From assembly GCF_028372415.1 (NCBI RefSeq), contig NC_092875.1:32692817-32756816 (forward strand): a DNA stretch of 64,000 nt, read 5' to 3'. Numbering within the stretch: position 1 is the stretch's first letter; each line of letters starts with the position of its first letter. A program made the translations under genes and the position numbers. Shown here piece after piece: positions 13,912 through 26,545 of this stretch. This DNA comes from Notamacropus eugenii. Taxonomy: Eukaryota; Chordata; Mammalia; Diprotodontia; Macropodidae. The notes under the pieces were generated by a model, which was given only the letters and a program-made list of their open reading frames with translations, searched no databases and was not told the DNA's origin.

Positions 13912-14135
13912 GCGGTTTGGCACCAAATGTGCTGGGTGTGCGCAAGGCATCTCTCCCAGCGACCTGGTTCGGAAGGCCCGAAGCAAAGTATTTCACCTCA
14001 ACTGCTTCACCTGCATGGTCTGCAACAAGCAACTGTCCACGGGCGAGGAACTCTATATTATAGATGAGAACAAATTTGTTTGCAAAGAGGACTATTTAAA
14101 CTCGCCCAGTGTCAAGGAAGGCAGCCTCAACTCAG
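13912..14135 (+). CDS. LHX5: LHX5 coding exon 2: LIM domain 2
   Basis: Encodes residues 58 (part) to 132 plus one base of codon 133. The acceptor is TTTCATCAG|GCGG and the donor TCAG|GTACC. LIM2 zinc ligands are C64, C67, H86, C89 and C92, C95, C115, D118. The stretch [19 protein letters not shown] is diagnostic of the LHX1/LHX5 pair, and the end KEGSLNS continues in exon 3 as VSSCTDRS. Reading through the donor would add an unrelated tail, so the splice is required. Confidence 0.95.
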
Positions 14136-15063
14136 GTACCCGGAGCCCGCCCAAGGCCCGCGGCTGGCGCGCGAGGCTCTGGGGACTGGACTGGACGGAC
14201 CCGGGCCTGCGTGCTCCCGCTGCAGCCACAGCCTCCGCCCAAACCTCAGCCTGGGAGCATCTGGGCGTTGGGGCGTCGGGGCGGGAAGGTGGGAGGATTG
14301 GGGTGGGGGGAGCAGATCTCAGTCCTGCTCAGGCCCAGGACTCTGTAGTGGGTGGGATCACCCGGTGCTGGATTTGCACCTGAGAAAAGCGTTTAGATCG
14401 AGGGAAGCAAGGGGAAGGGAGAGAAGGCGAATGAACTGGGTGAAGGGGTGTGAGGAATTGCTGAAATTACAGATGAGTGGGGAGGGGGAACATCTGGCCT
14501 TCTGCCTGCCCTCTGTCCCACGTGACCACAACTGGCCGTGGAATAGGTCTCTCTGTCCCCACCCCACACTTCACAAAATGGTGGCGCCTACGGGTCTTAA
14601 CACTGGCCCTCCTCCCATTTTCTTTACCCCCTACGGTGCCTCTCCCACTCCGAAGAAGGAACCCAGATTGTCCGAACAACTTTTCTTTTTCCTGATGGAA
14701 GGGAATGATTTCCCCAGGGCCGGTCAAGGCTAGGGCCCCGGGCTCCACCTCGCCAGCCTCTCAATTGCCCAGGGTGTCAGGGACCAGTGGGGATAGGGGT
14801 AAGAAGAGAGGGATAGAGAGAGACCAGGGACGTCAGAGAAATTCACAGCAGCCGCCCTCCCCCCAGTCCCGGCTCCAAGTCCTCTCTTCCCCATGCCCGG
14901 CGCGAACAGTCCTCTCCTCTGGGTAGTGGGGATTACACTAATCTCCCTTTTAGAATAAAGAAAAGCAGGAATGCAGGAGCTTCTCAGACCCATCTAGAAC
15001 TGGGCTCCCGCAAGCATTGCCGCTCCCCTCTCATCTTTGTATCCTATCCCACTCCCGCTACAG
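14136..15063 (+). other. LHX5: LHX5 intron 2
   Basis: GT-AG intron of 928 nt, GC-rich near the donor. No transposon copy or simple repeat was recognised. Open frames in it are uninterrupted GC-rich sequence with no similarity I recognise. Confidence 0.85.
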
Positions 15064-15341
15064 TGTCATCCTGTACGGACCGAAGTTTGTCCCCAGACCT
15101 CCAGGACCCTCTCCAGGACGACCCCAAAGAGACCGACAACTCGACGTCGTCCGACAAGGAAATCACAAACAACGAGAACGAGGAGCAAAACTCAGGCACC
15201 AAGAGACGGGGGCCGCGCACCACCATCAAAGCCAAGCAGCTGGAAACGCTCAAGGCCGCCTTCGCCGCCACACCCAAGCCCACGCGCCATATCCGCGAGC
15301 AGCTGGCGCAAGAGACCGGTCTCAACATGCGGGTCATCCAG
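15064..15341 (+). CDS. LHX5: LHX5 coding exon 3: acidic linker and homeodomain helices 1-2
   Basis: Encodes residues 133 (part) to 225. The acceptor is GCTACAG|TGTC and the donor ATCCAG|GTATGA. It holds the Asp/Ser/Asn/Glu-rich linker ([19 protein letters not shown]...) and homeodomain positions 1-46, beginning [16 protein letters not shown] at residue 180 and ending NMRVIQ. The boundary directly before the recognition-helix core VWFQN gives a phase-0 junction, a site shared by many LIM-HD genes. Confidence 0.95.
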
Positions 15342-15734
15342 GTATGAAGCACTCAACCCCAGTGCGTCCCTTTGGGAAAACCCGGGCCGGCCTTCCGCTC
15401 CTCCCGCTATGCCGCTGCCTTCTTGCCTCCTTTGTCCCCAGCTGGCTGTCGCTCTCCCTACCCCTCAGTCTCTTTCTCTTCTCTTGGCGTTTTCCTTTCT
15501 CTTCGTCCCTTTTCTTCTTTCCTCTAATTCTGCCTTTCTTCTTCACCTTTCCCTCTTTGCTGCTCCCATTATCCCTCTTCTCTTTTCTCTCTTGTCCCCC
15601 ATCTCCTTCCCTCTTCCTTCTCTCTTTTTCTTCTCCTTTCTTCTCCTCTTTTCTCTTTTCTCGTTCTCTCTTTCCCCTTCCTTTTCTTTCCTCTCTTCCA
15701 CTTGGGATACTTTCCACTGAAAGCACCCTGATGT

Positions 15735-15955
15735 GACAATTTAGGAGACTTGGCCTCTAATCCTGGCTCGTACTCCCTGCATGTGCCCTTGGGCAAGTAA
15801 TTTCTGTTCTCTAGACCTCAGTTTACTTCCTTGGAAGCCCTCTTGGGGCTTTGCTTGCCGGGGTGGTTGTGAGAGAAAATGTTGAGTTATATTATAATAG
15901 CAATATCGAATGATATGAGTTAATGGATAGGAAAGCAATCTGCCAAGCCCTACAC
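15735..15955 (+). repeat. MIR-type SINE
   Basis: Therian MIR/Ther-1 layout: 'tggctcgtactcc' head remnant, core CCTTGGGCAAGTAATTTC, CCTCAGTTTACTTCC, then a GGTTGTGAGAG-type 3' part. Strongly diverged, so old. Confidence 0.6.
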
Positions 15956-16799
15956 AAAAGGAAAAGGTTATTGCAACCAAAAAAAAAACAAAACCTTTTC
16001 TCATTCTCTCTAAGCTTTCCCTCTACCCTCTGCCCCATCCTGCCAAAGTTCCCTTTCATGTCCTCCGTTTGGTGGCTAAGAAGGAACTCAAGAGCCCTTC
16101 GGTTCATTCCCTGTGTCTGCTCTGCTTTCTTCCTTTCTCCTCTCGGGACCTCTGGAGAATCCTGATCCCTGTCCCCAGTCTGGACACTGAAATCACAGCT
16201 GCAAGTAGCAAGACTGAGGAAGGGGAAAGGAAGGAGGTGGCCAGGCCTGGGATGGCTTTTCTCCTATAACTGAAAAAAAAGCAAGGGCAGGAAGGATGAA
16301 TCCAAGTCAGTCAGTCAAAGTCATTCTTATTAGGAATAGGGCTAGGGCAGGTCTCCACTCCTAACTTTGACTCCCCTCCCTTCCAAGAGTCAGATAGGTG
16401 TTGGGGAGGAGGTTAATACTGGGTTTGCATAAGGCAAAGGAAAAGGGGAAGGGAAAAGGAAGGGACAGAAATGAAGAGGAAAGAGAAAGGAGTAGAGACA
16501 AGGGAAGCAGGAGACCTGAGAGTAGAAGGAGAAGCAGGGGAAGGAAAAGGAGGTGCCTGGGAGTATTTAAATGCTTATGTATGAATTCCTGGGGTCCACA
16601 AAAACTGTGTAGAAGAGTTCAGGCCAAAGGGAGAAAGGTGGCCCTTTGGATATGATGGGTAAGACTGTTTCTTTGGTAGGCTGCCCTCTTCTGCCCAGTA
16701 TCCAAGAACACATTCCCAGGATTCTTCCCTCTTCTTCTCTGTGGTCTACACCACCTGGGCCAGAACTCTTTCCAAAGGCCTTCTCAGGCTATTCGAGGG

Positions 16800-17095
16800 A
16801 TAGGATGTCAGAACTGAGAAGGACCTTGGAATACAAAAAGAAACCTTACAACATACAATATCAAAGCCAGGAAGAACCTTGACACAGGATGTGGGAAAAA
16901 GGAACCCTCAAAACGAAATTCAGTGCTGGACTGAAATTCAGTGCTAGATTCAAAGAGCCCTCATTTTCCAGAGGAGAAAATTAAGGCCCAGAGAGGGCAA
17001 GCAACTTTTCCAGGGTCACACAGCAAAGCCAGCTCTAGAATCTAGATCTCCTGAATTCCAAACTCTGCACTCTTCCTATTATCCAAAAGAGCGAG
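16800..17095 (-). repeat. MIR3/Ther-2-type SINE with repeated tail
   Basis: On the minus strand the body reads through CAGTTTCCTCATCTG-like and GTGTGACCCTGG-like core motifs (seen here as GGCCCAGAGAGGG and GGTCACACAGC), preceded on the + strand by about three diverged units of the form GATGTCAGAACTGAGAAGGACCTTGGAA at 16800-16915. These units correspond to the MIR3/L3 3' tail, repeated. Confidence 0.55.
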
Positions 17096-17879
17096 GAGAA
17101 CTTCCTTTGCTTCCTTGAGGAGCCGGGAAAAAGAAGGGATTGGAACACTGGTTAGGGAGAGAGGGGGAGGGAAGGAGATACAAATAATTAGGTTATCTCT
17201 CAGGTCGAGGCCCCTTTGAGATGGAGAAGGGGAACAAGAAAAGGGGAGGGGGAAAGAAGAATGAAAGAAACCCAGACAAGACCATTAAAAGAGAAAGGAC
17301 AGACAGGGCAAGGGGAAAGGGAGGAAGAAATCTTTGTTCTTAACACCTCTGACTCTTGGCTTTATGAAGACGTCTGAGGCTGAGACTGGGGGCCGCAAGA
17401 AGTCGACTTCATTATCAGTCTCCCCACGGGTTTGCGAAATCCTTCACTCTTGGTTGGTTCTCAGAGTTAACTCTCAACTTTCCCTCCCTTCACCGGCTCT
17501 GAGTTTAATCCGCCCTCCTCCCCCACTCCCTCTCCCTTCCCTGGTGGAAGGAGACCAGACTATAGGGAAGGGGAGGGGAGGGAGTAAAAGGAATGAGCTG
17601 TCTGTCATTGGAACTTTTCCTCTCTCGTGGTGGGGTAGAGTGGTGCAGAAAAGAGAGCCCATTTAGACGGTAGCTAGAGAAGATAAGGAAATCGAAGGTG
17701 AAAACTAGTTTCCTCAATGCTGTCCGCGTCCTCCTCCCCTCCACCCGCCCCTTTCCAAAGTGGAAACCGGGGCCTCCCAATACTGCTCTACTTTCTGAAT
17801 CTGACCCTCGGCCTTGGTGGTCCCAAAGAGGCACAATCTTAGAGTTCTGCTCACTGCTTCCTTCATCTCCCACCCCCAG

Positions 17880-18045
17880 GTGTGGTTCCAGAACCGCCGG
17901 TCCAAAGAGCGCAGAATGAAGCAACTGAGTGCCCTTGGTGCGCGGAGACACGCTTTCTTCAGGAGTCCGCGGCGCATGCGTCCACTGGGTGGCCGGCTGG
18001 ATGAGTCGGAGATGCTGGGGTCCACCCCCTACACCTACTACGGAG
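17880..18045 (+). CDS. LHX5: LHX5 coding exon 4: homeodomain helix 3 and basic arm
   Basis: Encodes residues 226-280 plus one base of codon 281. It starts [15 protein letters not shown], with Q229 and N230 at homeodomain positions 50 and 51, the base-contacting residues. The following basic stretch [19 protein letters not shown] is typical of LHX1/LHX5. The donor is ACGGAG|GTAAGG. If the donor were skipped the frame would run on 18 codons to TAG at 18099, giving a tail-less protein with an intact DNA-binding domain. Confidence 0.95.
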
Positions 18046-20796
18046 GTAAGGAGCACTCGGTGGAGTTCTTCTGCCTCGCGTGCCAGCACCCAGGCCCCTA
18101 GAGTACTCCCTGTAGCCTCCCAGGAGCCCAGAGGAGTGCCTACACCCCCGGAGAGACTCCTTCTAGAAATTCACTGGCTCCCAGCTTCCTAGGGGCACTT
18201 CTGCCCAGGGTATCTGTCCCCAGCTGTGCTTGTAGGCTTACATTCACCGACGCCCAAGCACCAGAGACTAGGCTTGCTCACGATTCCAGACCAATACGGG
18301 CGATCTGCAGAAATCTGGTTAGGCTGCTCTGTGTCGCCGTAAAACCAAGGCCCTGGATTCCCTCCCCAGCCCTTCACTGGACATGGAGACACCTCTTCTC
18401 CACGGCCACGAGTAACCCCGGTCCCCCCCACCCACCCACTGTCTTCCCCGTGTGGTAAAATTCCAGTCGTTGACTTTATCTTTACTTTGATTTGCCTTTG
18501 GATACCATGTGTTTCCATTTAAAAGAAAAATAATGAACTCTACGTTCGGAATTATGGGTGTAAAAATCCATTGCTCTAAATATTTGATGAATGAATGAAC
18601 AGAGCAGTCTCAAATGAGAGAGGAGCTATAGAAGAGAGAGAAGGAGATAGAGGCACGTAGGACAGACAGAAAAAGTGATACAGAAAGGAGCTGAGAAAGA
18701 GAAGAAACAGATCAAAAAGATAAGAAATATAGAGACAGAAAATTTTAAAACCTCAGTTATAGTGACTTGAGTTTCTTTTGGAGAAAAGTTTCTATGGGAG
18801 GGGAGGAGGGAGAGCAGAAATCTTGAATGTTGTCTCCCAGTACCCTTGAACCCATCCATGGGCCTGGCCAGCAGACAAAGGACAGTAATGGACCTTTCCT
18901 GGGGTGGGATGTAAACCAAAGGATGCTGCTTTGGCATACTGGGTGCAGAGAAGAGGGTTCTTCTGGAGCCCTTTAAATTGTTTGAGCATCTGTCGGTGGG
19001 CTAAACCAAGCAGGGTCCTTGGGGAGGGGCGCGGGGGCAATATCCCCTGACAGTGACTCCAAGAGGCAGGTCCATGTTAACCCATACCCAGTTTAAAACA
19101 CAGACCAGATAGGTCTTCCTCTTGGTCTGGAGCTCCTCCCTCCCCCCTAAAAAAAAATATTGTGGTTTGGGGAGTTGTATTTCAGTGTTTTTCCTAGAGC
19201 CAAAGATAACCTGAGAGAATTTACAAATAATGCTTTTACAGGGTTGGGTTTGGGAAGCATTCATTCTCCATCCCTACTGGTTTCCAGGAAGGTTCAGCTC
19301 TTCTTCCAGTCACTTGTCCCCCAACTCTGGGCCCCAGGGCCTCAGGGGAATTAGCAGGGCTCCCCTGCCTCCTGGTTCTAGGACATAGCTAAGCCTAAGT
19401 AGGTGAGTCAGGCAGCTGCCTGGGACACAGGACTCAGAGGGGAACTACATACAATGAGGGACATTTTTCAAATGTGAATTCAAGACAGGTTTTAATGTTC
19501 ATATTATATAAATGTTTTAGTCCCCCCCAAAATCTAGCTCTCTGAAACCCAGAAGAAATAACTGTGGTAGGTGAAGGGGTGTGGTAGGCTAATTTCAGCT
19601 TAACATAAAACCTGGGTGGAAAGTGGGATAAGATAAGCTCTTAAATCTCTTCTAACTCTGAGATTCTATGGTCCTCTGCTAGAACAGTCACACACAGGGG
19701 GGTACCTTTTCCAGACCTTTTGAAGGGCAAATTAAATCTACTCAGAGGCCCTCGTATCAGCCCCTACAGACTGACTCTGTGGGTGTGTTAAGAGTGAGGA
19801 GGCAGTGGTAGTGAATATACTTTAGGGAGGGGTGGGAGAGAGCTGGGAATGTGGAACATCTGCCTCCCTGGCCATGAGCCTCAGAAGAGAGGCTTCATGA
19901 AAGGGAGAAAGCTGGATTCCATGGTGTTAAATAAGAACAACAAAACAGCAATTTTAGGGCCAAGACCATATATCTCTGGAAATGGGGAGGGACCATAAAG
20001 AGTAAGGCAAATCAGAGACAACCAAAAGGGGAAGGAGAAAGTAAGGAGGGGAGGAAGAAACAGAGACAGAGAAACAGAGACAGAGAGAGACTCAGCCATC
20101 TTCAATATTCTTCTCACTAAGTGATCACCACCACTTGGCAATATTATCGCACTCTATCTGCCCATACCATGTGAATTCTGTTTGACTTTTAACTAAAAGT
20201 AATTTTGTTAGTTAAGTATAAAGTGATCAGTCATAGCAGGAACAGATGGGCTGGGTTTTGAATAAAATTAATAAATAATATGAGAACTTGTTTGTGTGCA
20301 TGCGTATGTTAGGGCTGTGCATACTTGTATGTATGTATATGTATGTATCTGTTGGCATGTGTGTTGGGGTACGTATTTGTATGTTTTATGTTTAGGGGGA
20401 ATCTGTGGTGTGTGAACAGTTGTGTTTGTATGGGGTATGTGGGTGTATATGTAGAAAGTGTATGATATATATGTGTATTTCTGTGATATATATGTTTGTA
20501 TTTATATTGTATATTGTGTATTTCTGTGTCCATTACCTCAATGTTGTGTGTATATACATATATATTTTTGTGTGCATTATGTGTGTGTGTCTGTACAAAA
20601 GTGTATCTTTGATGTGAATCTGTTTTATTTGCATATGTGATATGCATGTATCAGTTTGGTAAGAGTATGTGCATTTGTGTGATGTGTATGTGTATGTACA
20701 TGTCTATATATTGTGAGAACTAAATGAGTTAGGATCTGTGAGGTGCTTTGCAATAAAAGCACTCCCGAAATGATAAGCATTATTTTAGCTTTAAGT

Positions 20797-20830
20797 GTGT
20801 GTGTGTATGTGTGTGTGTGCGCGCGCGCGC
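20797..20830. repeat. Alternating (GT)n-(GC)n tract
   Basis: GTGTGTGTGTATGTGTGTGTGTG passes directly into GCGCGCGCGCGC. Alternating purine-pyrimidine DNA with a GC core is the classic sequence type for left-handed Z-DNA. Confidence 0.8.
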
Positions 20831-21229
20831 TGATGTGCAGTGTTCTTGTTCCAAAGAAAGGGGACCTAAACCCTTTGGCAGTAACAATGTCATGACACCA
20901 GTGTAAGCAGTCAAGAAAGTCCTGCATAATCCAATCGTGACCAAGGTTCCAGTGGATGGCATCTGGTGACCTCTGGCTCCCAGGGAACTCTGATCCATTT
21001 GCCCCAAAGCTGAGGACCTCAGACCAGTAGTGTTCTGACATCCAACTGGACTCTAGAACAAATGTTGTTGATCAAGCCCCCTGACAGAGAGGCTTCCCAT
21101 CTAAGTCCTGTTCCATACCCCTAGACCCTGTGGGGAGGGAGGTTTCTGAAGAGTAAGACTATTATTTTTTAAAATAATTCTGATCAAATGGGATAAAACA
21201 ATATCATTATTAATAATAGTAATGATGAT

Positions 21230-21410
21230 GGTCTTTCTATAGGTAAATCATTTTATTTCACTGAACCTCAGTTTCCTCATCTGTAAAATAGGGAGAATAG
21301 TACTTGTAGTAACTATCTCACAGGATTGTTGTGAGTCAAACAAGACTTATAAGAAAAATCTCTTTGCAACCTTAAAGCTTTCTGTAAATATAAGTTATAG
21401 GTACTGATTA
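21230..21410 (+). repeat. MIR/Ther-1 SINE, 3' two-thirds
   Basis: CCTCAGTTTCCTCATCTGTAAAATAGGGA, then TCTCACAGGATTGTTGTGAG and an AAAGCTTTCTGTAAATATAAG end: the MIR core and 3' region in order on the + strand. Confidence 0.75.
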
Positions 21411-21969
21411 GTTCTCACCCCTCTGGGAGTCTACCCTCCCCATGTCTGTGTTTACTTCCCCCAATTCCCTTCCTGACCTCGTAAGTGAGGCAGGGGAGGT
21501 CATGTCACAGGTGTGAGTGTGAGTACTCTCGACTTGTTGCTCCACCTGGGTCCGGTTGCTCTGGGCATCTGCTAGAAGTTTGCCCCCTCTCCTGTGTGCA
21601 TCTCATCCTTCCTTCTCCCCTATACCTTTGTGGAGAGGGAGGGGAGAGGAGGAGAGTGAGAATGCAAAAACAAGAGAGAAGAGAAAGATTGGAGAAAGAA
21701 ATAGAGAGAGAGAAGAAAAAGCACTGAGAGAAAAAAGAGAAAGGGGAGTGACAAAGGAGAGAGAGAAGAGAGTGGGGAAAGGGTAGATGGAGAAAGAAGG
21801 GGAGGGGTCAAGGAGTAGAGAGTAAAGGGGAGACAGGGAAAGACAGGAAAAGAAGAGGGAGAGAAAAGGGGAGAGGAAGAGAAGGGAGGAAGAAAAGGGG
21901 GAAGAAGAAGAAATTTAAAGAGACCGAGAGACTGAGGCAAGGAAAGAGAGAGAATGGAGATGGGGGTGG

Positions 21970-22570
21970 GGGAAAGAGAAGGCCGAGAGGGGAGAGCCGG
22001 ACCTGCGGCCACGCGGGCCGCTCTAATCCGCGCTCCGAGAGATTCCGTCCCAAGTCCCAGCCAAGTTTGGCACCCCAGTAGCACGCAAGAAAGGGCACTT
22101 TGTGCTGGAGCTGTCTGTGTGAACAGAAGCCCCGGGCTCCGCGCAGCGCCCCCTCTCCCTCTTGTGTGAGCGTGAACAAAGCGCCAGCTGCAGCCTTTTG
22201 TACCTCTTTCAGACGGTATTTGTTCCAATTACCTCCAAACCCTGCCACCATATGGAGGCCGCTAGCCGAGCTCCGGCTCCCCTCAGTAGGCCGGGGACTT
22301 GCAAAGTCGCCTCCGCGGCTCCTCAGCTCCCTGCCGCCGCGGCTGTTTGCAGGCAACCGAAGTGCGGGGCCCTGTCCTCTCTTCCTTCCTTCCTACGCGG
22401 CTCCCCACCTTTGCTGGGGTAGTTCTTCCCCCCAGAACCTCCTTGGGCAGTGTGCTCCAGGCTTGCTAGGAGAGGCGCTTCCTGTGCCTTCATACTGAAC
22501 GGCAGGGGGTTGAGAGGGAAGGGACGAGCCGCAGCGGCCGCCGGCCTGGCCAAAGGAACATCGTTCTCTT
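21970..22570. promoter_or_regulatory. GC/CpG-rich island inside intron 4
   Basis: After 300 bp of nearly pure purine sequence, base composition changes sharply to GC-rich with many CpG (GCGGCCACGCGGGCCGC, CCGCCGCGGC, GCAGCGGCCGCC). Between 22155 and 22330 there is a less GC-rich core with AACAAAG and CCAATTACC motifs. It could be an intragenic CpG island, an alternative promoter or a regulatory element. No open frame in it resembles a known protein. Confidence 0.4.
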
Positions 22571-22869
22571 TCTCCCTGGGCTCCTACCCCCTCGCTCCTC
22601 TCTGGGAAACTCACCCTCTGGTGCCTGGGTTAGGGGGTGGGTGTGAAGGACAGTGCGATTTTAGATTTTGGATCCTCGAGCAATCAGATTCTTGTGACTT
22701 TCATTCAAAGGGGCCCACAAACATACTGCACACCTCTCCGCAGATGTGAGGGAAAAGTCAAGATTTCTATCTGGTTTTTTTGTTTGTTTGTTTTTTTAAG
22801 GCTCTTTTAGGAATGAACACAGAGCGATTTCTCGCAGGGTTTAGGCAAGATGCGATGTCCTTTAGCTGT

Positions 22870-23260
22870 AAATTCAGGTAGTAATTATAGTGAAGAACCT
22901 GGGTCCAAGTACATATACCACTAACTTACTGCATAACCTATGTGTCTTGACTTTTTTTAAGGCCTCAGTTTCCCCTTCTGTAAAATAAGAGAGGAGGTTA
23001 ATGATTTCTGAAGAACCTCTCAGCTCTGATATTCCCTGTTCTAAGATTCCTTATGCTTTTGACATGCTCATGTTCTGTGCTCTAAGACCCTCCAAGATCT
23101 GACATTCTATACTCTGAGTGAACTTCCTCGATGCTCTGAGAGTGTGTTCTAAGGTCTCATTACCATCTAACATCGTATATCCTGAAGTCCCTCCCAGTTC
23201 TGACATTTCATGTTCTAAGGGCCTCCCAACACTGACAGCCTATGTTCCTGGCTGTGTTGA
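22870..23260 (+). repeat. MIR3/Ther-2 SINE with expanded tandem tail
   Basis: The body ends GGCCTCAGTTTCCCCTTCTGTAAAAT at about 22960-22988. The 3' tail of the family (CCTCTCAGCTCTGATATTCC) is then repeated as diverged units of about 30 bp from about 23012 to 23250, each of the form TCCCAGTTCTGACATTTCATGTTCTAAGG. The tail repeats outnumber the single copy in a normal element. Confidence 0.65.
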
Positions 23261-23439
23261 ATTGAAGGTTTCCCTCGCAAACAATCGATTTTTCTTTTCG
23301 AGTCTAGGACAGTTGGACAAATTTTGAGTCCAAAAATTTGGGGCAAATCGAGCCCAGGTTAATGGGAAGGGCAGGGAGGGTCCTGGCCCCTTCCCCAAAG
23401 ACCCTCTCCTCCAGTCTTTGGACTTCCGCACTTGCATCC

Positions 23440-23570
23440 CTCTGGCTAATCACTCTGACCCTCCGCGGGCAAATCTCTGGGCAAATAACTGAGAATATCC
23501 AGCGTAATGTGGTAATGTCAGGAATAATCGCTCCAAATGTGTAATGAAGAGGCACGAATGGGGCAGAGTG
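23440..23570. promoter_or_regulatory. Candidate intronic enhancer (intron 4)
   Basis: Unique block with four TAAT cores in about 60 bp (CGTAATGTGG, GTAATGTCAG, GAATAATCGC, GTGTAATGAAG) next to a repeated GGGCAAAT motif. No transposon motif is seen. Function is inferred from the clustered sites only. Confidence 0.3.
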
Positions 23571-24663
23571 AAGGGAGAGAGGAGTGGCCTTTACGCTTCA
23601 GACTGACTTTGTCAGTCGGGGTTCATGCCAGTGTGGACTGGGTTCTGTGTATTTGACCGACTCTGGTCTTCTAGGAACTACTAAAATAGCCAGTATAAAC
23701 AGTTCCCCCACTTTTGCATTAACCCAGAATCTTCTACATCTAGTGGAGGAGAGAAGAGGGAGGGGATGATGGGGGAAAGGGGATGAAATTTGTGGTATAA
23801 TCTGGGGCTCCTTCCAGCCAGTGGTAAGAGGGAACCATCGAAGGAGGATTCCTGCCCAACTCCTTACCTCCAAAGGCTTGTCCCTGGGCCAGAGATGTCA
23901 TAGGTTGCTCTCCCTTACCTTTCTAATGATTCTCCTTCTTTCCTACCTCCCTTTCCCCACCCCCATATTTTCCTCCTCTCTCTTGTTTCTATCTCCATAT
24001 TCCAATCTATCTCGACCTCACCATTCTTTTTCTCATCCATTTCTATTTGTATCCTTTCATCTTCTCTCCTCTGTGCTTCCTCTTTTCTTCTACTTGTATC
24101 TTTGCTTCTGCTGCTCTGCCTCTACTTATCTCTGTCTCTTTTCTCTTTGGTCTTTGCATCTTAATGTTTCTGACCTTCTCTGTACTTCCGTTTTTTTCTG
24201 TTCTACACTCTCATCTCTTTTCTATTTCCATCTCTTGGTTTCTCTCTGGTGTCTCCCCATGCTTCCATACCCTACCACCACCACCCCTTTTTTCCCCCTG
24301 ATTTTGACACTCGATGGGTCTCTGGTGTCTCTGTCTCTCTGGCCATTTCTGTGTGTCCCTTCTGTGTATCCCTGTTTCTTTTTCTATTTCACATTTTATT
24401 TCTGTCTCTTTCTCTCCAACCATCTCTGCATTCCTCTATTTCTGATATCTTATTTCCTTTATCTCTTGGCCTGTATGTGGTATCTCTGTGTGGGTGTGTC
24501 CCTTCTTCCGTTCTGTTTCCGATTTGTCTCTGTCTCTGTCGGTCTGATTTCGTCTATGTGTATCTCTCTCCATCTCCGGGCTTGTGGCTTGCTTCTGTTG
24601 CTTTCCGGGTCTCGCCCTCCCTGCCCCTCCCTCCCCGGTACCTTCCCCATCCCCACCGGCCAG

Positions 24664-25031
24664 ATTACCAAGGAGACTATTACGGCCCTGGAGGGAACTA
24701 CGACTTCTTTCCGCACGCCCCGCCTTCCCAGGCGCAGTCGCCCGCGGACTCCAGCTACTTACCGAACTCAGGGCCCGGCTCCACCCCGCTGGGGCCCCTG
24801 GAGCCGCCCCTCCCGGGGCACCACTCTTCAGAAAACCAAAGGTACACGGATATGATCTCGCACCCGGACACGCCGAGCCCTGAGCCGGGCATGACTGGCT
24901 CCCTGCACCCCATCCCAGGCGAGGTCTTCACCGGGGGTCCAAGCCCGCCTTTCTCTATGTCCAGCAATAGCGGTTACAGCGGGCCACTGTCACATCCCAA
25001 CCAGGAGCTGAATGAGGCCGCCGTGTGGTAA
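24664..25031 (+). CDS. LHX5: LHX5 coding exon 5: C-terminal tail
   Basis: Encodes residues 281 (part) to 402 and TAA at 25029. The acceptor CCGGCCAG|ATTACC completes Asp281, giving [16 protein letters not shown]. The tail is rich in Pro, Ser, Gly and His with no folded domain, and ends [20 protein letters not shown] as in LHX5. Differences from the placental protein, as I recall it, concentrate in the middle of this exon (about residues 305-355), as expected for a disordered activation or repression region. Confidence 0.95.

Positions 25032-26545
<1,514 letters not shown>

Larger units (their letters stand above)
15342..17879 (+). other. LHX5: LHX5 intron 3
   Basis: GT-AG intron of 2,538 nt. 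It has a CT-rich pyrimidine stretch at about 15450-15705, a MIR copy on the + strand (about 15735-15955), a purine-rich stretch at about 16425-16560, and a minus-strand MIR3-like SINE with a repeated tail (about 16800-17095). No extra exon is visible. Confidence 0.85.
18046..24663 (+). other. LHX5: LHX5 intron 4
   Basis: GT-AG intron of 6,618 nt, the longest. It holds a TG/TA-rich simple region (about 20290-20710), a MIR 3' fragment (about 20700-20790), a (GT)(GC) Z-DNA-type tract (20797-20830), a MIR copy (about 21230-21410), purine-rich DNA (about 21630-21960), a GC-rich island (about 21970-22570), a MIR3 with an expanded tail (about 22870-23260), a candidate enhancer (23440-23570) and a long pyrimidine-rich run to the acceptor (about 23930-24660). 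Confidence 0.85.

Noticed and set aside
17505-18089. 194-codon minus-strand frame across exon 4
   Set aside because: It is the antisense shadow of LHX5 exon 4 and flanking intron.
20309-20647. His/Tyr/Thr-rich open frame
   Set aside because: Translation of TG/TA-rich simple DNA in intron 4.
21800-22356. Possible protein-coding gene on the minus strand of intron 4
   Set aside because: The frame covers purine-rich low-complexity and GC-rich DNA, giving Pro/Ser/Leu/Phe-rich text with no domain or splice support.
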